Below are positions 13,861 to 21,106 of a DNA stretch of 21,106 nucleotides, piece after piece. The DNA is from Clostridia bacterium (lineage in GTDB: Bacteria > Bacillota > Clostridia > Christensenellales > Aristaeellaceae). The position numbers were made by a program, and so were the translations under genes. Under the pieces are notes generated by a model. The model searched no databases and was not told the origin of the DNA. It saw only the letters and a list, made by a program, of their open reading frames with translations. The first letter of the stretch is position 1; the number at the start of each line of letters is the position of its first letter. The DNA lies in contig JAEDIV010000026.1 in the NCBI GenBank assembly GCA_016296675.1, forward strand, positions 1 to 21,106, in the 5' to 3' direction.

Positions 13861-14411
13861 ATGATTCTTGCAAGAATCTTTTTGTAGATCGGAATCATGA
13901 AGGGTTCTGAAACGAATTTTTCAAGTTCGTCTATCGGAAGCCAGCCGACGCGGGCGTTCTCATCTTCCTTTACCCGAAGAGGTTCATTTTCATCTCCGAT
14001 AAAGGCGTAGGTGAGGTTGAAATGAAGATGCATTCCGACATATTTTCCGCGCTTCATATGAGGAAGCACATGCAGGATTTCAATCGACACAGGTGCATCC
14101 CCAATCGGCGTGAGCGTTTGTATACCGGTTTCTTCCCGCGCTTCGCGAAGCGCAAGGCGCATCATATCGCTTTCGCCGTCGGCATGCCCGCCGGTCCACG
14201 CCCAGGAATTATAGATATTGTGGTACGCCATGAGGGTTTTGGTTTTTTCTTTATTGACGATGATGGAGGATGCGGTCATGTGCATAAGGAGATTGTCTCT
14301 TAAGAGAATTCCTTCCGGGTCCTTTGAAACAGCCGAAAGCATGGCTGTCTTGTCGTTTCTTTCTTGATCGTTACGGGGGACAAAGCGCAAAAGTTCATCG
14401 GTATAGTGCAT
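13857..14411 (-). CDS. Nudix hydrolase
   Basis: A 184-residue Nudix family protein that would hydrolyse a nucleoside diphosphate linked to another moiety. The Nudix box is at 75-97 (GHADGESDMMRLALREAREETGI in two parts: G75HADGE80S81 and R89EAREETG96I97). The catalytic REUxEExG core is intact. The usual first Glu position of the box is occupied by Ser81, with Glu80 one place earlier. The N-terminal 40 residues are a helical extension, and TASSIIVNKEKTKTLMAYHN starts the fold. The substrate is unknown, and IPP isomerase-like, ADP-ribose or 8-oxo-dGTP activities are all possible. AAGGAG lies 6-7 bases before ATG 14411. A 20-base perfect palindrome separates it from the small gene upstream, with which it probably shares a transcript. 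Confidence 0.88.
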   Translation of the reverse strand: MHYTDELLRFVPRNDQERNDKTAMLSAVSKDPEGILLRDNLLMHMTASSIIVNKEKTKTLMAYHNIYNSWAWTGGHADGESDMMRLALREAREETGIQTLTPIGDAPVSIEILHVLPHMKRGKYVGMHLHFNLTYAFIGDENEPLRVKEDENARVGWLPIDELEKFVSEPFMIPIYKKILARII

Positions 14412-14430
14412 GGTTTACTCCTTATAATGA

Positions 14431-14450
14431 CGGTCGGCAATTGCCGACCG
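14431..14450. repeat. 20-base perfect palindrome upstream of the Nudix gene
   Basis: CGGTCGGCAA (14431-14440) is followed directly by its reverse complement TTGCCGACCG. It lies between the small Cys/Pro-rich gene and the Nudix gene, ahead of the AAGGAG. There is no T-run, so it is an mRNA-stabilising or processing hairpin, or an operator, rather than a terminator. Confidence 0.7.
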
Positions 14451-14458
14451 CACGATCT

Positions 14459-14674
14459 TTATGAATAACAGGGGTGTCTGGGTGGACAACAGTCCGGGCG
14501 CTGAGAACATTTAGGACGCGGGCGCTTGAGGGAAAACAGCGGATTTCCGTTTGCGTCGTATCCGACAAAGCAGAGAATGATTTCATCGCCCGGGGAAAGG
14601 CATTCGCCGAAATCCGGCTTCGGCGGACAGTCGGTCCACCACGGCGGCGGATAAAGAGGTTTGTTTGTCCGCAT
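14459..14674 (-). CDS. Small Cys- and Pro-rich protein of unknown function
   Basis: I do not recognise this 71-residue protein. It has seven Cys (16, 25, 35, 56, 62, 63, 69), many prolines and a hydrophilic, basic C-terminal half (RPRPKCSQRPDCCPPRHPCYS). A short beta-like core (DEIILCFVGYDANGNPLFSL) sits in the middle. There is no signal or membrane segment. ATG 14674 is chosen over ATG 14698 because AAAGGAAG stands 7 bases ahead. A strong minus-strand promoter lies about 70 bases upstream, and the Nudix gene follows about 50 bases downstream. Cys clustering suggests metal binding or disulfide cross-linking, for example in a spore or coat-associated role, but this is speculation. Confidence 0.6.
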   Translation of the reverse strand: MRTNKPLYPPPWWTDCPPKPDFGECLSPGDEIILCFVGYDANGNPLFSLKRPRPKCSQRPDCCPPRHPCYS

Positions 14675-14744
14675 AGTGTGACTTCCTTTCTGCACCATGA
14701 TATAAGGCGCATGTCATACTATGCTGAAGACCCAAATCGTGCCT

Positions 14745-14773
14745 ATTATATCGAATTTGATGATAGAATGCAA
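14745..14773 (-). promoter_or_regulatory. Promoter of the small Cys/Pro-rich gene and Nudix gene
   Basis: On the minus strand TTGCAT (14773-14768), a 17-base spacer and TATAAT (14750-14745). The predicted RNA start is near 14738. Confidence 0.7.
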
Positions 14774-14793
14774 TTGATTTTTCATTGTATCTC

Positions 14794-14822
14794 TTTACAA
14801 AGTCACATTTCAGCGATACAAT
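14794..14822 (+). promoter_or_regulatory. Promoter of the small membrane protein gene
   Basis: TTTACA (14794-14799), a 17-base spacer and TACAAT (14817-14822). It is divergent from the promoter at 14745-14773, the two -35 boxes being about 20 bases apart. The leader would be about 20 bases. Confidence 0.65.
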
Positions 14823-14848
14823 GAAGAAAAAACAGGAGTCAGTTTCGA

Positions 14849-15382
14849 ATGAACAAAGGATATCGCGCGGGAAATCAACATTCCTGGTTTCGAAAAGAGC
14901 ACAGCACCAAAGCACTGATTCTGATGCTGGTATTTATTCCGCCGGTTGGCATATACCTTATGTGGACGCAGGAATGCCAGTGGAAATTGTGGATCAAGGG
15001 CGTAATTTCAGGCGGCATTGCGCTTTTGCTTATGCTGCTTCTGGTTCTGCTTCCGGAGCTTCCGAATGCAGAGCTTGAAGGAAATGTAGAAATTATTCAA
15101 AGGACGCAGGACGAAAAAAGATTCGCACCCTTAAAGCCCGATGGCGTTCCGGACACGGTTCAATTGGTAAAACAGCCGGGTGAGACCTCATCGCTCATCT
15201 CAACGCCTACCGCGACGCCGGATCCTGTGATGGTATATTGCAATGATAACGGTCTTTATTACCATCTGGCCGGATGCCGGTATGTTTACGACACTACGCC
15301 GCGCGTAACGCTTATGGCTGCAATCCGCGCAGGAAAAACAGCATGCTCCATTTGCAATCCGCCGGATGAAGTTGTTTACTGA
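14849..15382 (+). CDS. Small membrane protein with C-terminal Cys/His (zinc-like) motif
   Basis: Unrecognised, 177 residues. It has two hydrophobic segments (about 22-39, LILMLVFIPPVGIYLMW, and about 51-69), then a linker rich in Thr/Pro/Ser (STPTATPDP), then a compact tail with C131, H139, C143, C166 and C169. The H-x3-C ... C-x2-C pattern, together with a closing CNPP, resembles small metal-binding tails found at the end of secreted nucleases and surface proteins (G-C-x-Y ... A-C-x-x-C-x-P). The tail probably lies outside the membrane. GGAG lies about 10 bases before ATG 14849. It is monocistronic, with its own promoter and a strong terminator. The function is unknown. Confidence 0.75.
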   Translation: MNKGYRAGNQHSWFRKEHSTKALILMLVFIPPVGIYLMWTQECQWKLWIKGVISGGIALLLMLLLVLLPELPNAELEGNVEIIQRTQDEKRFAPLKPDGVPDTVQLVKQPGETSSLISTPTATPDPVMVYCNDNGLYYHLAGCRYVYDTTPRVTLMAAIRAGKTACSICNPPDEVVY

Positions 15383-15391
15383 TTATAAAAT

Positions 15392-15425
15392 AATCCTCCG
15401 CGTTTCCTGAGCGGAGGATTTTTTT
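15392..15425. terminator. Bidirectional terminator between the membrane protein gene and kduI
   Basis: AATCCTCCGC (15392-15401) pairs with GCGGAGGATT (15411-15420), followed by a T-run to 15425. On the minus strand the exit reads ATTATTTTAT, so it can also end the kdgK-kduI transcript. Confidence 0.88.
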
Positions 15426-15439
15426 ATGCCAAATGCGGT

Positions 15440-16273
15440 TTATTTAAGGTCTAAGGGATTAATGTTGTCCATATCGTCGAATTCCTGATTCTCTCCGCAC
15501 ATGCCCCAGATGAAAGCATAGTTGCTGGTGCCTGCGCCGCAGTGGATGGACCAGGAGGGAGAGATCACGGCCTGCTCATTGTGCATGATGATGTGGCGGG
15601 TTTCATCGGGTTCGCCCATCATGTGGAAGACGATATTGTTGCCAAGCTCAAAGTAGAAATAGACTTCCATTCTGCGCTCATGGGTATGGCAGGGCATGGA
15701 GTTCCAGTTGCTGCCGGGTTCAAGCTCGGTAAGACCCATGCACAGCTGGCAGGTCTTAAGCACGGAAGGATGGATGTACTGGTTGATTACGCGCTTGTTG
15801 CAGCCTTCAACGGTGCCGAGGGGGCGCTTGGCAGCCTGGGCGATGTTGATCTTGACGGTGGGATAGGTGGTGTGCGCGGGGCAGGAATTGATGTAGAACT
15901 TCGCAGGATTTTCTTTGTCGACGGATTCGAACTTCAGTTCCTTTGCGCCCATGCCGACATAAAGACCGTCGCGGGGAGCAAGCTCATAAACTTCGCCGTC
16001 AACCAGTACGCGGCCGGCTGCACCAACGTTGATCACGCCCAGTTCGCGTCTTTCGAGGAAATACTTGCTGGCGAGCTCTTTGCCGCCAACGAGTTCGACC
16101 TGCGTGTCTACAGGCATGATGCCGCCGGCGATGATGCGGTCAAAATGGCTGTAGGTGAGCAGCGCTTCATCTTTTTCGAATACTTTTTCGATCAGATATT
16201 CCTTGCGGAGGCGATCGGTGGTATAGTGTTTTGCATCTTCCTGATGGCTGGGGTAACGAATATCAAGCTTCAT
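15440..16273 (-). CDS. kduI: 5-dehydro-4-deoxy-D-glucuronate isomerase (4-deoxy-L-threo-5-hexosulose-uronate ketol-isomerase)
   Basis: KduI converts 5-keto-4-deoxyuronate from pectin or glycosaminoglycan breakdown into 2,5-diketo-3-deoxygluconate. The protein is 277 residues, of usual length, with the cupin-like KduI fold. Zinc ligands are seen at H196, H198 and E203 (CHTHERRMEVYFYF), in the same numbering as the E. coli enzyme, with a fourth His at 244 (SIHCGAG). The N-terminal YSHFDRIIAGGIMPV motif is typical. Met at 16273 is preferred over the Met at 16279 because AGGAGG is 8 bases before the former but only 2 before the latter. It is the second gene of an operon after kdgK, with 15 bases between. 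It is cytosolic. KduD, the next enzyme, is not in the window. Confidence 0.95.
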   Translation of the reverse strand: MKLDIRYPSHQEDAKHYTTDRLRKEYLIEKVFEKDEALLTYSHFDRIIAGGIMPVDTQVELVGGKELASKYFLERRELGVINVGAAGRVLVDGEVYELAPRDGLYVGMGAKELKFESVDKENPAKFYINSCPAHTTYPTVKINIAQAAKRPLGTVEGCNKRVINQYIHPSVLKTCQLCMGLTELEPGSNWNSMPCHTHERRMEVYFYFELGNNIVFHMMGEPDETRHIIMHNEQAVISPSWSIHCGAGTSNYAFIWGMCGENQEFDDMDNINPLDLK

Positions 16274-16288
16274 GTGCATTTCCTCCTG

Positions 16289-17326
16289 TTATCGCTGAAC
16301 GCGTCCGCTGCCGCTGCCCTTCATGAGGGATTCGACTTCCTTGACGCTTACGCGGTTGTAGTCACCGGGGATGGTGTGCTTGAGGCAGGAAGCCGCGACG
16401 GCAAATTCGAGCGCGGTTTTGTCGTCCTCATAGGTATTGAGTCCGTAAATCAGTCCGCCGGAGAAGCTGTCTCCGCCGCCGACGCGGTCTACGATGTGGG
16501 TAATCTGGTATTTTCTGGAAAGGATGAATTCCTTTCCGTTGTACAGACAGGCGCTCCAGTCATTGTGGTTGGCGGACTTGCTTTCACGCAGCGTGATGGC
16601 GATTTTCTTTACGTTTTCATAGGTGGCCATGACGCTCTTTGCGATGTTTTCGTAAACTTCGGTGTTGATTTCGCCTTCATCCACGCTCTTGGCGGACTCG
16701 GAAGAAATGCCCAGCGCTTTCTGAACGTCTTCTTCATTGGCAACGATGACGTCGACATATTTTACGATTTCGGGCATGACTTCGCTTGCAGTCTTTCCGT
16801 ATTTCCAGAGATTCTTTCTGTAGTTAAGGTCGCAGGAAACGGTAAGGCCCATTTCCTTGGCTGCTTTTACGGATTCGATTGCCAGATCCTTTGCGCTTTC
16901 GGAAATGGCGGGAGTGATGCCGGTGATGTGGAACCAGGTAGCGCCGTCAAAGGCCTTTTTCCAGTCGATGTCGCCGATTTTGGCTTTAGAGATGGTGCTG
17001 CCTTCGCGGTCATAGATGACCTTGCTGGGACGCTGTACAGCGCCGGTTTCGAGGAAATAGATGCCCATGCGGCCGGGCGCCTTTACGATATCTTTGGTAT
17101 CTACGCCAAATGAGCGCAGTTCGCGAATGCAGGCCGTGCCAATGTCGTTATCGGGCAATACGGATACAAAGGATGCGTCCATTCCGTAGTTTGCACAGCT
17201 GACGGCTACGTTAGCTTCACCGCCGCCAAAGGTAGCTTCAAGCATGGGCTGCTGGAAAAAACGCTCAAGGCCGACGCTCTTTAAGCGCAGCATGATTTCA
17301 CCAAAGGTAACGACTCTTGCAGACAT
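16289..17326 (-). CDS. kdgK: 2-dehydro-3-deoxygluconokinase (PfkB family)
   Basis: KdgK phosphorylates 2-keto-3-deoxygluconate with ATP, the step before KDPG aldolase. The 345-residue protein shows the PfkB pattern: VTFGEIMLRL at 6-15, the substrate-binding FGGGEANVAV at 33-42, DLNYRKNLW at 166-174, and the second signature DRVGGGDSFSGG at 280-291 with Asp286 as catalytic base. An extra segment at about 205-235 (ISSESAKSVDEGEINTEVYE) is common in clostridial members. GGGAG stands 9 bases ahead of ATG 17326. It is first in an operon with kduI, which supports KDG over fructose or ribose as substrate. Its promoter overlaps a 14-base palindrome. Confidence 0.92.
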   Translation of the reverse strand: MSARVVTFGEIMLRLKSVGLERFFQQPMLEATFGGGEANVAVSCANYGMDASFVSVLPDNDIGTACIRELRSFGVDTKDIVKAPGRMGIYFLETGAVQRPSKVIYDREGSTISKAKIGDIDWKKAFDGATWFHITGITPAISESAKDLAIESVKAAKEMGLTVSCDLNYRKNLWKYGKTASEVMPEIVKYVDVIVANEEDVQKALGISSESAKSVDEGEINTEVYENIAKSVMATYENVKKIAITLRESKSANHNDWSACLYNGKEFILSRKYQITHIVDRVGGGDSFSGGLIYGLNTYEDDKTALEFAVAASCLKHTIPGDYNRVSVKEVESLMKGSGSGRVQR

Positions 17327-17373
17327 GTCGGTATACTCCCTTCATTATCGGTATAAATATCTGTTCAATTTAT

Positions 17374-17408
17374 ATTTTATCATTCGATCGAGGCATATGC
17401 AAGCATAT
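17374..17408 (-). promoter_or_regulatory. Promoter and candidate operator of kdgK-kduI
   Basis: On the minus strand TTGCAT (17402-17397), a 17-base spacer and TAAAAT (17379-17374). A perfect 14-base inverted repeat ATATGC-AA-GCATAT (17395-17408) covers the -35 box, a suitable place for a repressor of the uronate pathway. Which regulator is unknown; none is encoded in the window. Confidence 0.55.
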
Positions 17409-17450
17409 TTTTATATTTTTGACATAAGCATGGGGAAGAGGTGAAGAAGC

Positions 17451-18542
17451 GTGGGAAGAAGAAAGCGTGCGGTTTGCTTGCTGATTTTGGGAATGCTTTT
17501 CATAACAGATTTTGCAAAAGGCGAGGCCAAAGCGTATATTCTTATGGATGCGGATACGGGGCGCGTTCTGTATGAAAAAAATGCAGATACAAGGCTGGCT
17601 GTTGCTTCAACTACAAAAATCATGACTTGCCTGATCGCGCTTGAATCAAGTATGCTCACGGAAAAGGTCACGGCCTCTGAAAATGCTTCCGGTGTTCCGG
17701 GAACGAGCATCTATCTTTCTGAAGGGGAAACGCTCTCAATGGAAGATATGCTTTATTCGCTTATGCTTCGAAGCGGAAACGATGCTGCGGTTGCAATTGC
17801 TGAGCATATCGCAGGGACGACAGAGGAATTTGCAACGCTCATGAACAAACGCGCCAAGGAAATCGGCGCGGATGCGTATTTTACAACGCCGAACGGTCTT
17901 GACGAAGGAGAAAACGGCGCAAGTGCGAGGGGGATAACACTGATTGCCAAAGAAGCGCTGAAATCAGAAGAATTCAAATGCATTGTTTCTACGCAGAGAC
18001 GGACGATTCCATGGAAGGATCACGAATACGAAAGGGTGCTTACAAATAAAAACAGGCTTCTTAAGGATTGTGACGGCGCGATCGGAATCAAGACGGGATA
18101 CACCAAAAAGGCCGGAAGATGCCTTGTGTTTGCTGCGGAAAGAGAAAATATGACGCTGGTCGGCGCGGTGCTCAATTGCCCGAATTGGTTTGATGAGGCG
18201 CAAGTGCTGCTGGACAGGGGATTTGAGGAATATGACGCGCGCCTTTTTTATAAAGCGGATGAGATAATTGAAACTGTTGTCATCGACGGGCAGGCCATTC
18301 GTATCGGAAGCGTTGCGGATGTAAAAATCCCTGTGAAAACAGGGGAGGAGATCGAAGAAAAAACAGAATTCACTGATCTTGCGTTTCCCATTGACAAAGG
18401 TCAGATTATCGGAAAACTGCGGCTGTATTCGGATGATAAAGAGGTCGCTTCGTTTGATCTTTTGAGCCTTGATACAAAAGAGAAACCTTCTTTTGCAAAC
18501 GAATTTTTGCGTATTCTTTCGCTTTGGACGCTTTTGGGCTGA
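17451..18542 (+). CDS. dacF: D-alanyl-D-alanine carboxypeptidase (DacF-like, penicillin-binding protein S11)
   Basis: This is a serine D,D-carboxypeptidase that trims the terminal D-Ala from peptidoglycan stem peptides. The 363-residue protein has a signal-like hydrophobic start (about 7-20) and the three active-site motifs S53TTK56, S108GN110 and K214TG216. A PBP5-like C-terminal domain follows from about 270, ending in a short hydrophobic, amphipathic tail (FLRILSLWTLLG) for membrane attachment. The start is GTG 17451, 7 bases after GAGGTG (17438-17443). Size and Clostridia setting suit DacF, which reduces cross-linking in the spore cortex, but a vegetative DacA-type role is possible. No good housekeeping promoter is seen: TTGACA (17419-17424) has no matching -10 box, which might mean a sporulation sigma factor. 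It is divergent from kdgK. Confidence 0.92.
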   Translation: MGRRKRAVCLLILGMLFITDFAKGEAKAYILMDADTGRVLYEKNADTRLAVASTTKIMTCLIALESSMLTEKVTASENASGVPGTSIYLSEGETLSMEDMLYSLMLRSGNDAAVAIAEHIAGTTEEFATLMNKRAKEIGADAYFTTPNGLDEGENGASARGITLIAKEALKSEEFKCIVSTQRRTIPWKDHEYERVLTNKNRLLKDCDGAIGIKTGYTKKAGRCLVFAAERENMTLVGAVLNCPNWFDEAQVLLDRGFEEYDARLFYKADEIIETVVIDGQAIRIGSVADVKIPVKTGEEIEEKTEFTDLAFPIDKGQIIGKLRLYSDDKEVASFDLLSLDTKEKPSFANEFLRILSLWTLLG

Positions 18543-18561
18543 TTTTTTTTCAAACTGCCTA

Positions 18562-18590
18562 TTGACACAAGCGTGCAAATGTCATATAAT
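18562..18590 (+). promoter_or_regulatory. Promoter of clpB
   Basis: TTGACA (18562-18567), 17-base spacer, TATAAT (18585-18590): a perfect housekeeping consensus. Confidence 0.9.
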
Positions 18591-18613
18591 AGTCAAAGAA
18601 GGTCAAAGTCAAA
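18591..18613 (+). promoter_or_regulatory. CtsR operator of clpB
   Basis: AGTCAAA (18591-18597), three bases, GGTCAAA (18601-18607) matches the CtsR heptad direct repeat (GGTCAAA-N3-GGTCAAA) at one mismatch. An extra GTCAAA follows at 18608-18613. It starts right after the -10 box, over the transcription start, as expected for repression. Confidence 0.85.
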
Positions 18614-18638
18614 TCCTTCCTACAGGAGGTAACAATAT

Positions 18639-21106
18639 ATGAAAGCAGAGAAATTCACCAGAAAATCGCTTGAAGCTTTGCAGCTTGCGCAGAATAACGC
18701 GCTGATGCATGCCAATCAGCAGATTGAACAGGCACACCTTTTGCATGCGCTGATATCGCAGGACGGCGGACTGATATCGGAGATTCTCAAAAAAATGAAT
18801 GTTTCAATTCCGGAATTTCAGCTAGCTCTTGAGAAGATGATCGATGCGATGCCCAAGGTCATGTCCGCTTCCAGGGAGAATGAGCGCGTGTACATTTCCA
18901 TGGATGTGAACGAAGCGCTGAAAAGCGCTGAAGAAGAAGCGGCGCATATGAAAGACGAGTATGTGTCGGTAGAACATTTGTTTATCGGACTGATCGAAAA
19001 AGCTTCCCGCGACATGAAAGCGATGCTGAATCGGTTTTCAGTTACGAAGGACAAGGTGCTGTCCGCGCTCATGGACGTCAGGGGCAATGTGCGCGTTACG
19101 ACAGACAGCCCGGAGAATACCTATGAAGCGCTGAAAAAATACGGTCAGGATCTGACGGAGCTGGCCAAAAACCAGAAACTCGATCCCGTCATCGGACGAG
19201 ACAATGAAATCAGAAACGTGGTCAGGATTCTTTCCAGAAAAACGAAAAACAATCCCGTTCTGATCGGTGAGCCCGGCGTTGGAAAAACTGCAATTGCGGA
19301 AGGTTTGGCTCAGCGGATTGTCAGAGGAGACGTGCCTTCTTCCTTAAAGGACAGACAGCTTTTTTCCCTTGACATGGGCGCTTTGATTGCAGGCGCAAAA
19401 TACAAGGGTGAATTTGAAGAAAGACTCAAGGCCGTGCTGTCTGAAATCAAACAGAGCGACGGCAGGATCATTCTGTTTATTGACGAACTGCATACCATTG
19501 TCGGCGCAGGCCGCAGCGAAGGCAGCATGGACGCAGGAAATCTTTTGAAGCCTTTGCTTGCCAGAGGCGAACTTCACTGTGTCGGCGCGACAACCCTTGA
19601 CGAGTACAGAAAGTATATCGAAAAGGACGCTGCGCTTGAAAGGCGTTTTCAGCCGGTTATGGTAAACGAGCCGACGGTTGAAGATACGATATCGATCCTG
19701 CGCGGCATTGAAGAGAGGTACGAAGTGTTCCACGGCGTAAAGATCAGCGATCCTGCGCTGGTGGCAGCGGCTGTGCTTTCCGACAGATATATTTCCGACC
19801 GCTTCCTTCCGGATAAAGCCATCGACCTTGTAGACGAAGCCTGCGCAATGATCCGGACAGAAATGGAATCCATGCCGCAGGAGATGGACGAAATCAGGCG
19901 CGCGATCATGCGCCTTGAAATCGAAGAGGTTGCCCTTACGCACGATGAAGCGGACAGGAAAAATGAAGAGCAGCTCAAAAAGGTTCAGAAAGAACTTTAT
20001 GAAAAGCGCGATGAATTCAATGAAATGAAAGCCAGATGGGAAAATGAAAAAGCGGAGATTTCGCGCATTCAGTCCATCAGAGGGAAAATAGAGGAAGTCA
20101 ATGCAAGCATCCAAAGTGCTGAGCGGGAATATGATCTCAACAAAGCTGCAGAGCTCAAATACGGAACGCTTCCGGGACTTGTGAAATCTCTTAAGGATGC
20201 GGAAGAAGCCTTTGAAGCGCAGAAGAGTGAAAGGACGCTGCTTCGCGACCGTGTCACGGAGGATGAGATTGCGCGCATCGTTGCAAGATGGACGGGCATC
20301 CCTGTTTCAAGGCTCATGGAATCCGAAAGGGAAAAGCTTCTTCGCTTGGACGATGCGCTTCACGAGCGCGTGATTGGTCAGGATGACGCCGTTACGCGCG
20401 TAGCCGAAGCGGTGCTCAGATCCCGCGCGGGCATCCAGGATCCGAATCGTCCGGTGGGGTCGTTTATGTTCCTCGGGCCTACCGGCGTTGGAAAGACCGA
20501 GCTTGCAAAGGCGCTTGCCGAAACGCTGTTTGATGATGAGCGGGCGATGGTCAGAATTGACATGTCGGAATACATGGAGAAGTTCTCGGTGTCCAGACTG
20601 ATCGGAGCGCCTCCCGGTTATGTAGGATATGAAGAGGGCGGACAGCTGACGGAAGCGGTCAGAAGAAAGCCGTATTCGGTTGTGTTATTCGACGAAATTG
20701 AAAAGGCGCATCCGGATGTGTTCAATACGCTTTTGCAGCTTCTGGACGACGGAAGACTGACCGATTCTCAGGGCCGAACGGTCGACTTTAAAAATGCCAT
20801 TATTATCATGACGTCCAACCTTGGAAGCGATATCATCTTAAACGGAATCGCGGAGGATGGAGAAATCAGCGACAATGCCCGAAATCAGGTGGACAGGCTT
20901 TTGAAGGCAAGCTTCCGTCCTGAATTTTTGAACAGGCTTGATGAGATTGTGTATTTCACATCCCTTTCCGAGAAGGAAATTGACAAGATTATCCGCCTTA
21001 TGATGAAGGACGTAAACAGAAGACTTTCTGACAAGGGAATCACGGTGTCTCTTTCGGACAGCGCTGTTTCAAAGATCATTCACGAGGCGTATTCTCCGGA
21101 ATTCGG
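18639..21106 (+). CDS. clpB: ATP-dependent chaperone ClpB, 3'-truncated by the window edge
   Basis: ClpB is a hexameric AAA+ disaggregase that works with DnaK to rescue aggregated proteins. The 822 visible residues have an N-domain (about 1-150), first AAA+ module with Walker A GEPGVGKT (210-217) and Walker B LFIDELH, a long coiled-coil M-domain (about 395-530) that distinguishes ClpB from ClpC, ClpA and ClpE, and the second module with Walker A GPTGVGKT (613-620), pore loop GYVGY and Walker B VLFDEIEKAH. The frame is open to the last base, so roughly 40-50 C-terminal residues are missing. ATG 18639 follows AGGAGG (18624-18629) by 9 bases. The gene has its own consensus promoter with a CtsR operator, so it is heat- and stress-induced. 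CtsR itself is not in the window. Confidence 0.96.
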   Translation, partial: MKAEKFTRKSLEALQLAQNNALMHANQQIEQAHLLHALISQDGGLISEILKKMNVSIPEFQLALEKMIDAMPKVMSASRENERVYISMDVNEALKSAEEEAAHMKDEYVSVEHLFIGLIEKASRDMKAMLNRFSVTKDKVLSALMDVRGNVRVTTDSPENTYEALKKYGQDLTELAKNQKLDPVIGRDNEIRNVVRILSRKTKNNPVLIGEPGVGKTAIAEGLAQRIVRGDVPSSLKDRQLFSLDMGALIAGAKYKGEFEERLKAVLSEIKQSDGRIILFIDELHTIVGAGRSEGSMDAGNLLKPLLARGELHCVGATTLDEYRKYIEKDAALERRFQPVMVNEPTVEDTISILRGIEERYEVFHGVKISDPALVAAAVLSDRYISDRFLPDKAIDLVDEACAMIRTEMESMPQEMDEIRRAIMRLEIEEVALTHDEADRKNEEQLKKVQKELYEKRDEFNEMKARWENEKAEISRIQSIRGKIEEVNASIQSAEREYDLNKAAELKYGTLPGLVKSLKDAEEAFEAQKSERTLLRDRVTEDEIARIVARWTGIPVSRLMESEREKLLRLDDALHERVIGQDDAVTRVAEAVLRSRAGIQDPNRPVGSFMFLGPTGVGKTELAKALAETLFDDERAMVRIDMSEYMEKFSVSRLIGAPPGYVGYEEGGQLTEAVRRKPYSVVLFDEIEKAHPDVFNTLLQLLDDGRLTDSQGRTVDFKNAIIIMTSNLGSDIILNGIAEDGEISDNARNQVDRLLKASFRPEFLNRLDEIVYFTSLSEKEIDKIIRLMMKDVNRRLSDKGITVSLSDSAVSKIIHEAYSPEF

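Noticed and set aside
14474..14824. 116-codon plus-strand frame opposite the small Cys/Pro-rich gene
   Set aside because: It has no ribosome binding site or promoter ahead and crosses two well-formed divergent promoters; the minus-strand gene is better supported.
15542..17113. Long open frame of 523 codons on the plus strand
   Set aside because: It lies antisense across kduI and kdgK, both with clear motifs and ribosome binding sites. It spans the gap between them, lacks family motifs and is a codon-bias shadow.

Overview
The window is about 21.1 kb of gene-dense bacterial chromosome with G+C around one half. It most likely comes from a spore-forming Clostridia-type Firmicute. The reasons are GerM-like, SpoIID-like and DacF-like sporulation genes, a PyrR-type RNA attenuator ahead of pyrR, a CtsR operator ahead of clpB, RqcH, strong AGGAGG ribosome binding sites, and the gene order gerM-rph-rdgB-phosphoesterase known from Bacillus. 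The carbohydrate genes (a large glycosidase-like protein, kduI, kdgK) suggest a user of plant or uronate polysaccharides, such as a gut or rumen organism. I cannot name the species.

Layout. 1-2063: 3' part of a glycosidase-like gene, with terminator. 2223-4357: attenuator, pyrR and uracil permease. 4416-6122 (minus): rqcH, sharing a bidirectional terminator with the permease gene and back-to-back promoters with gerM. 6300-9160: gerM, a fused rph-rdgB gene and a YfcE-type phosphoesterase. 9277-9612: four tRNA genes (Arg-UCU, His-GUG, Gln-UUG, Lys-UUU) with promoter and terminator. 9663-9794: a non-coding stretch with the folding potential of a structured RNA. 9841-11070 (minus): a membrane-anchored metallophosphoesterase with altered metal-site motifs. 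11217-12611: radA. 12631-12894: a hairpin-dense element with two identical 25-base hairpins, the second overlapping the ribosome binding site of the following spoIID-like gene. 13857-14674 (minus): a Nudix hydrolase and a small Cys/Pro-rich protein. 14849-15382: a small membrane protein with a Cys/His tail. 15440-17326 (minus): kdgK-kduI operon. 17451-18542: dacF-type D,D-carboxypeptidase. 18639 to the end: clpB, truncated by the window edge.

How the genes work together. PyrR senses UMP/UTP and would terminate its own mRNA and that of the uracil transporter. GerM, SpoIID and DacF belong to spore-envelope and peptidoglycan remodelling. The Rph-RdgB fusion joins tRNA 3'-end trimming with clean-up of non-canonical nucleotides. 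RqcH rescues stalled ribosomal subunits, RadA processes recombination intermediates, and ClpB disaggregates proteins under CtsR control. KduI and KdgK are two steps of unsaturated-uronate breakdown; the other steps (KduD, KdgA) are not in the window.

Most of the window is ordinary core genome. The parts most worth a second look are the possible structured RNA at 9663-9794, the paired-hairpin element before the spoIID-like gene, and the altered phosphoesterase active site. I see no clear defence system, CRISPR array, transposase or prophage.
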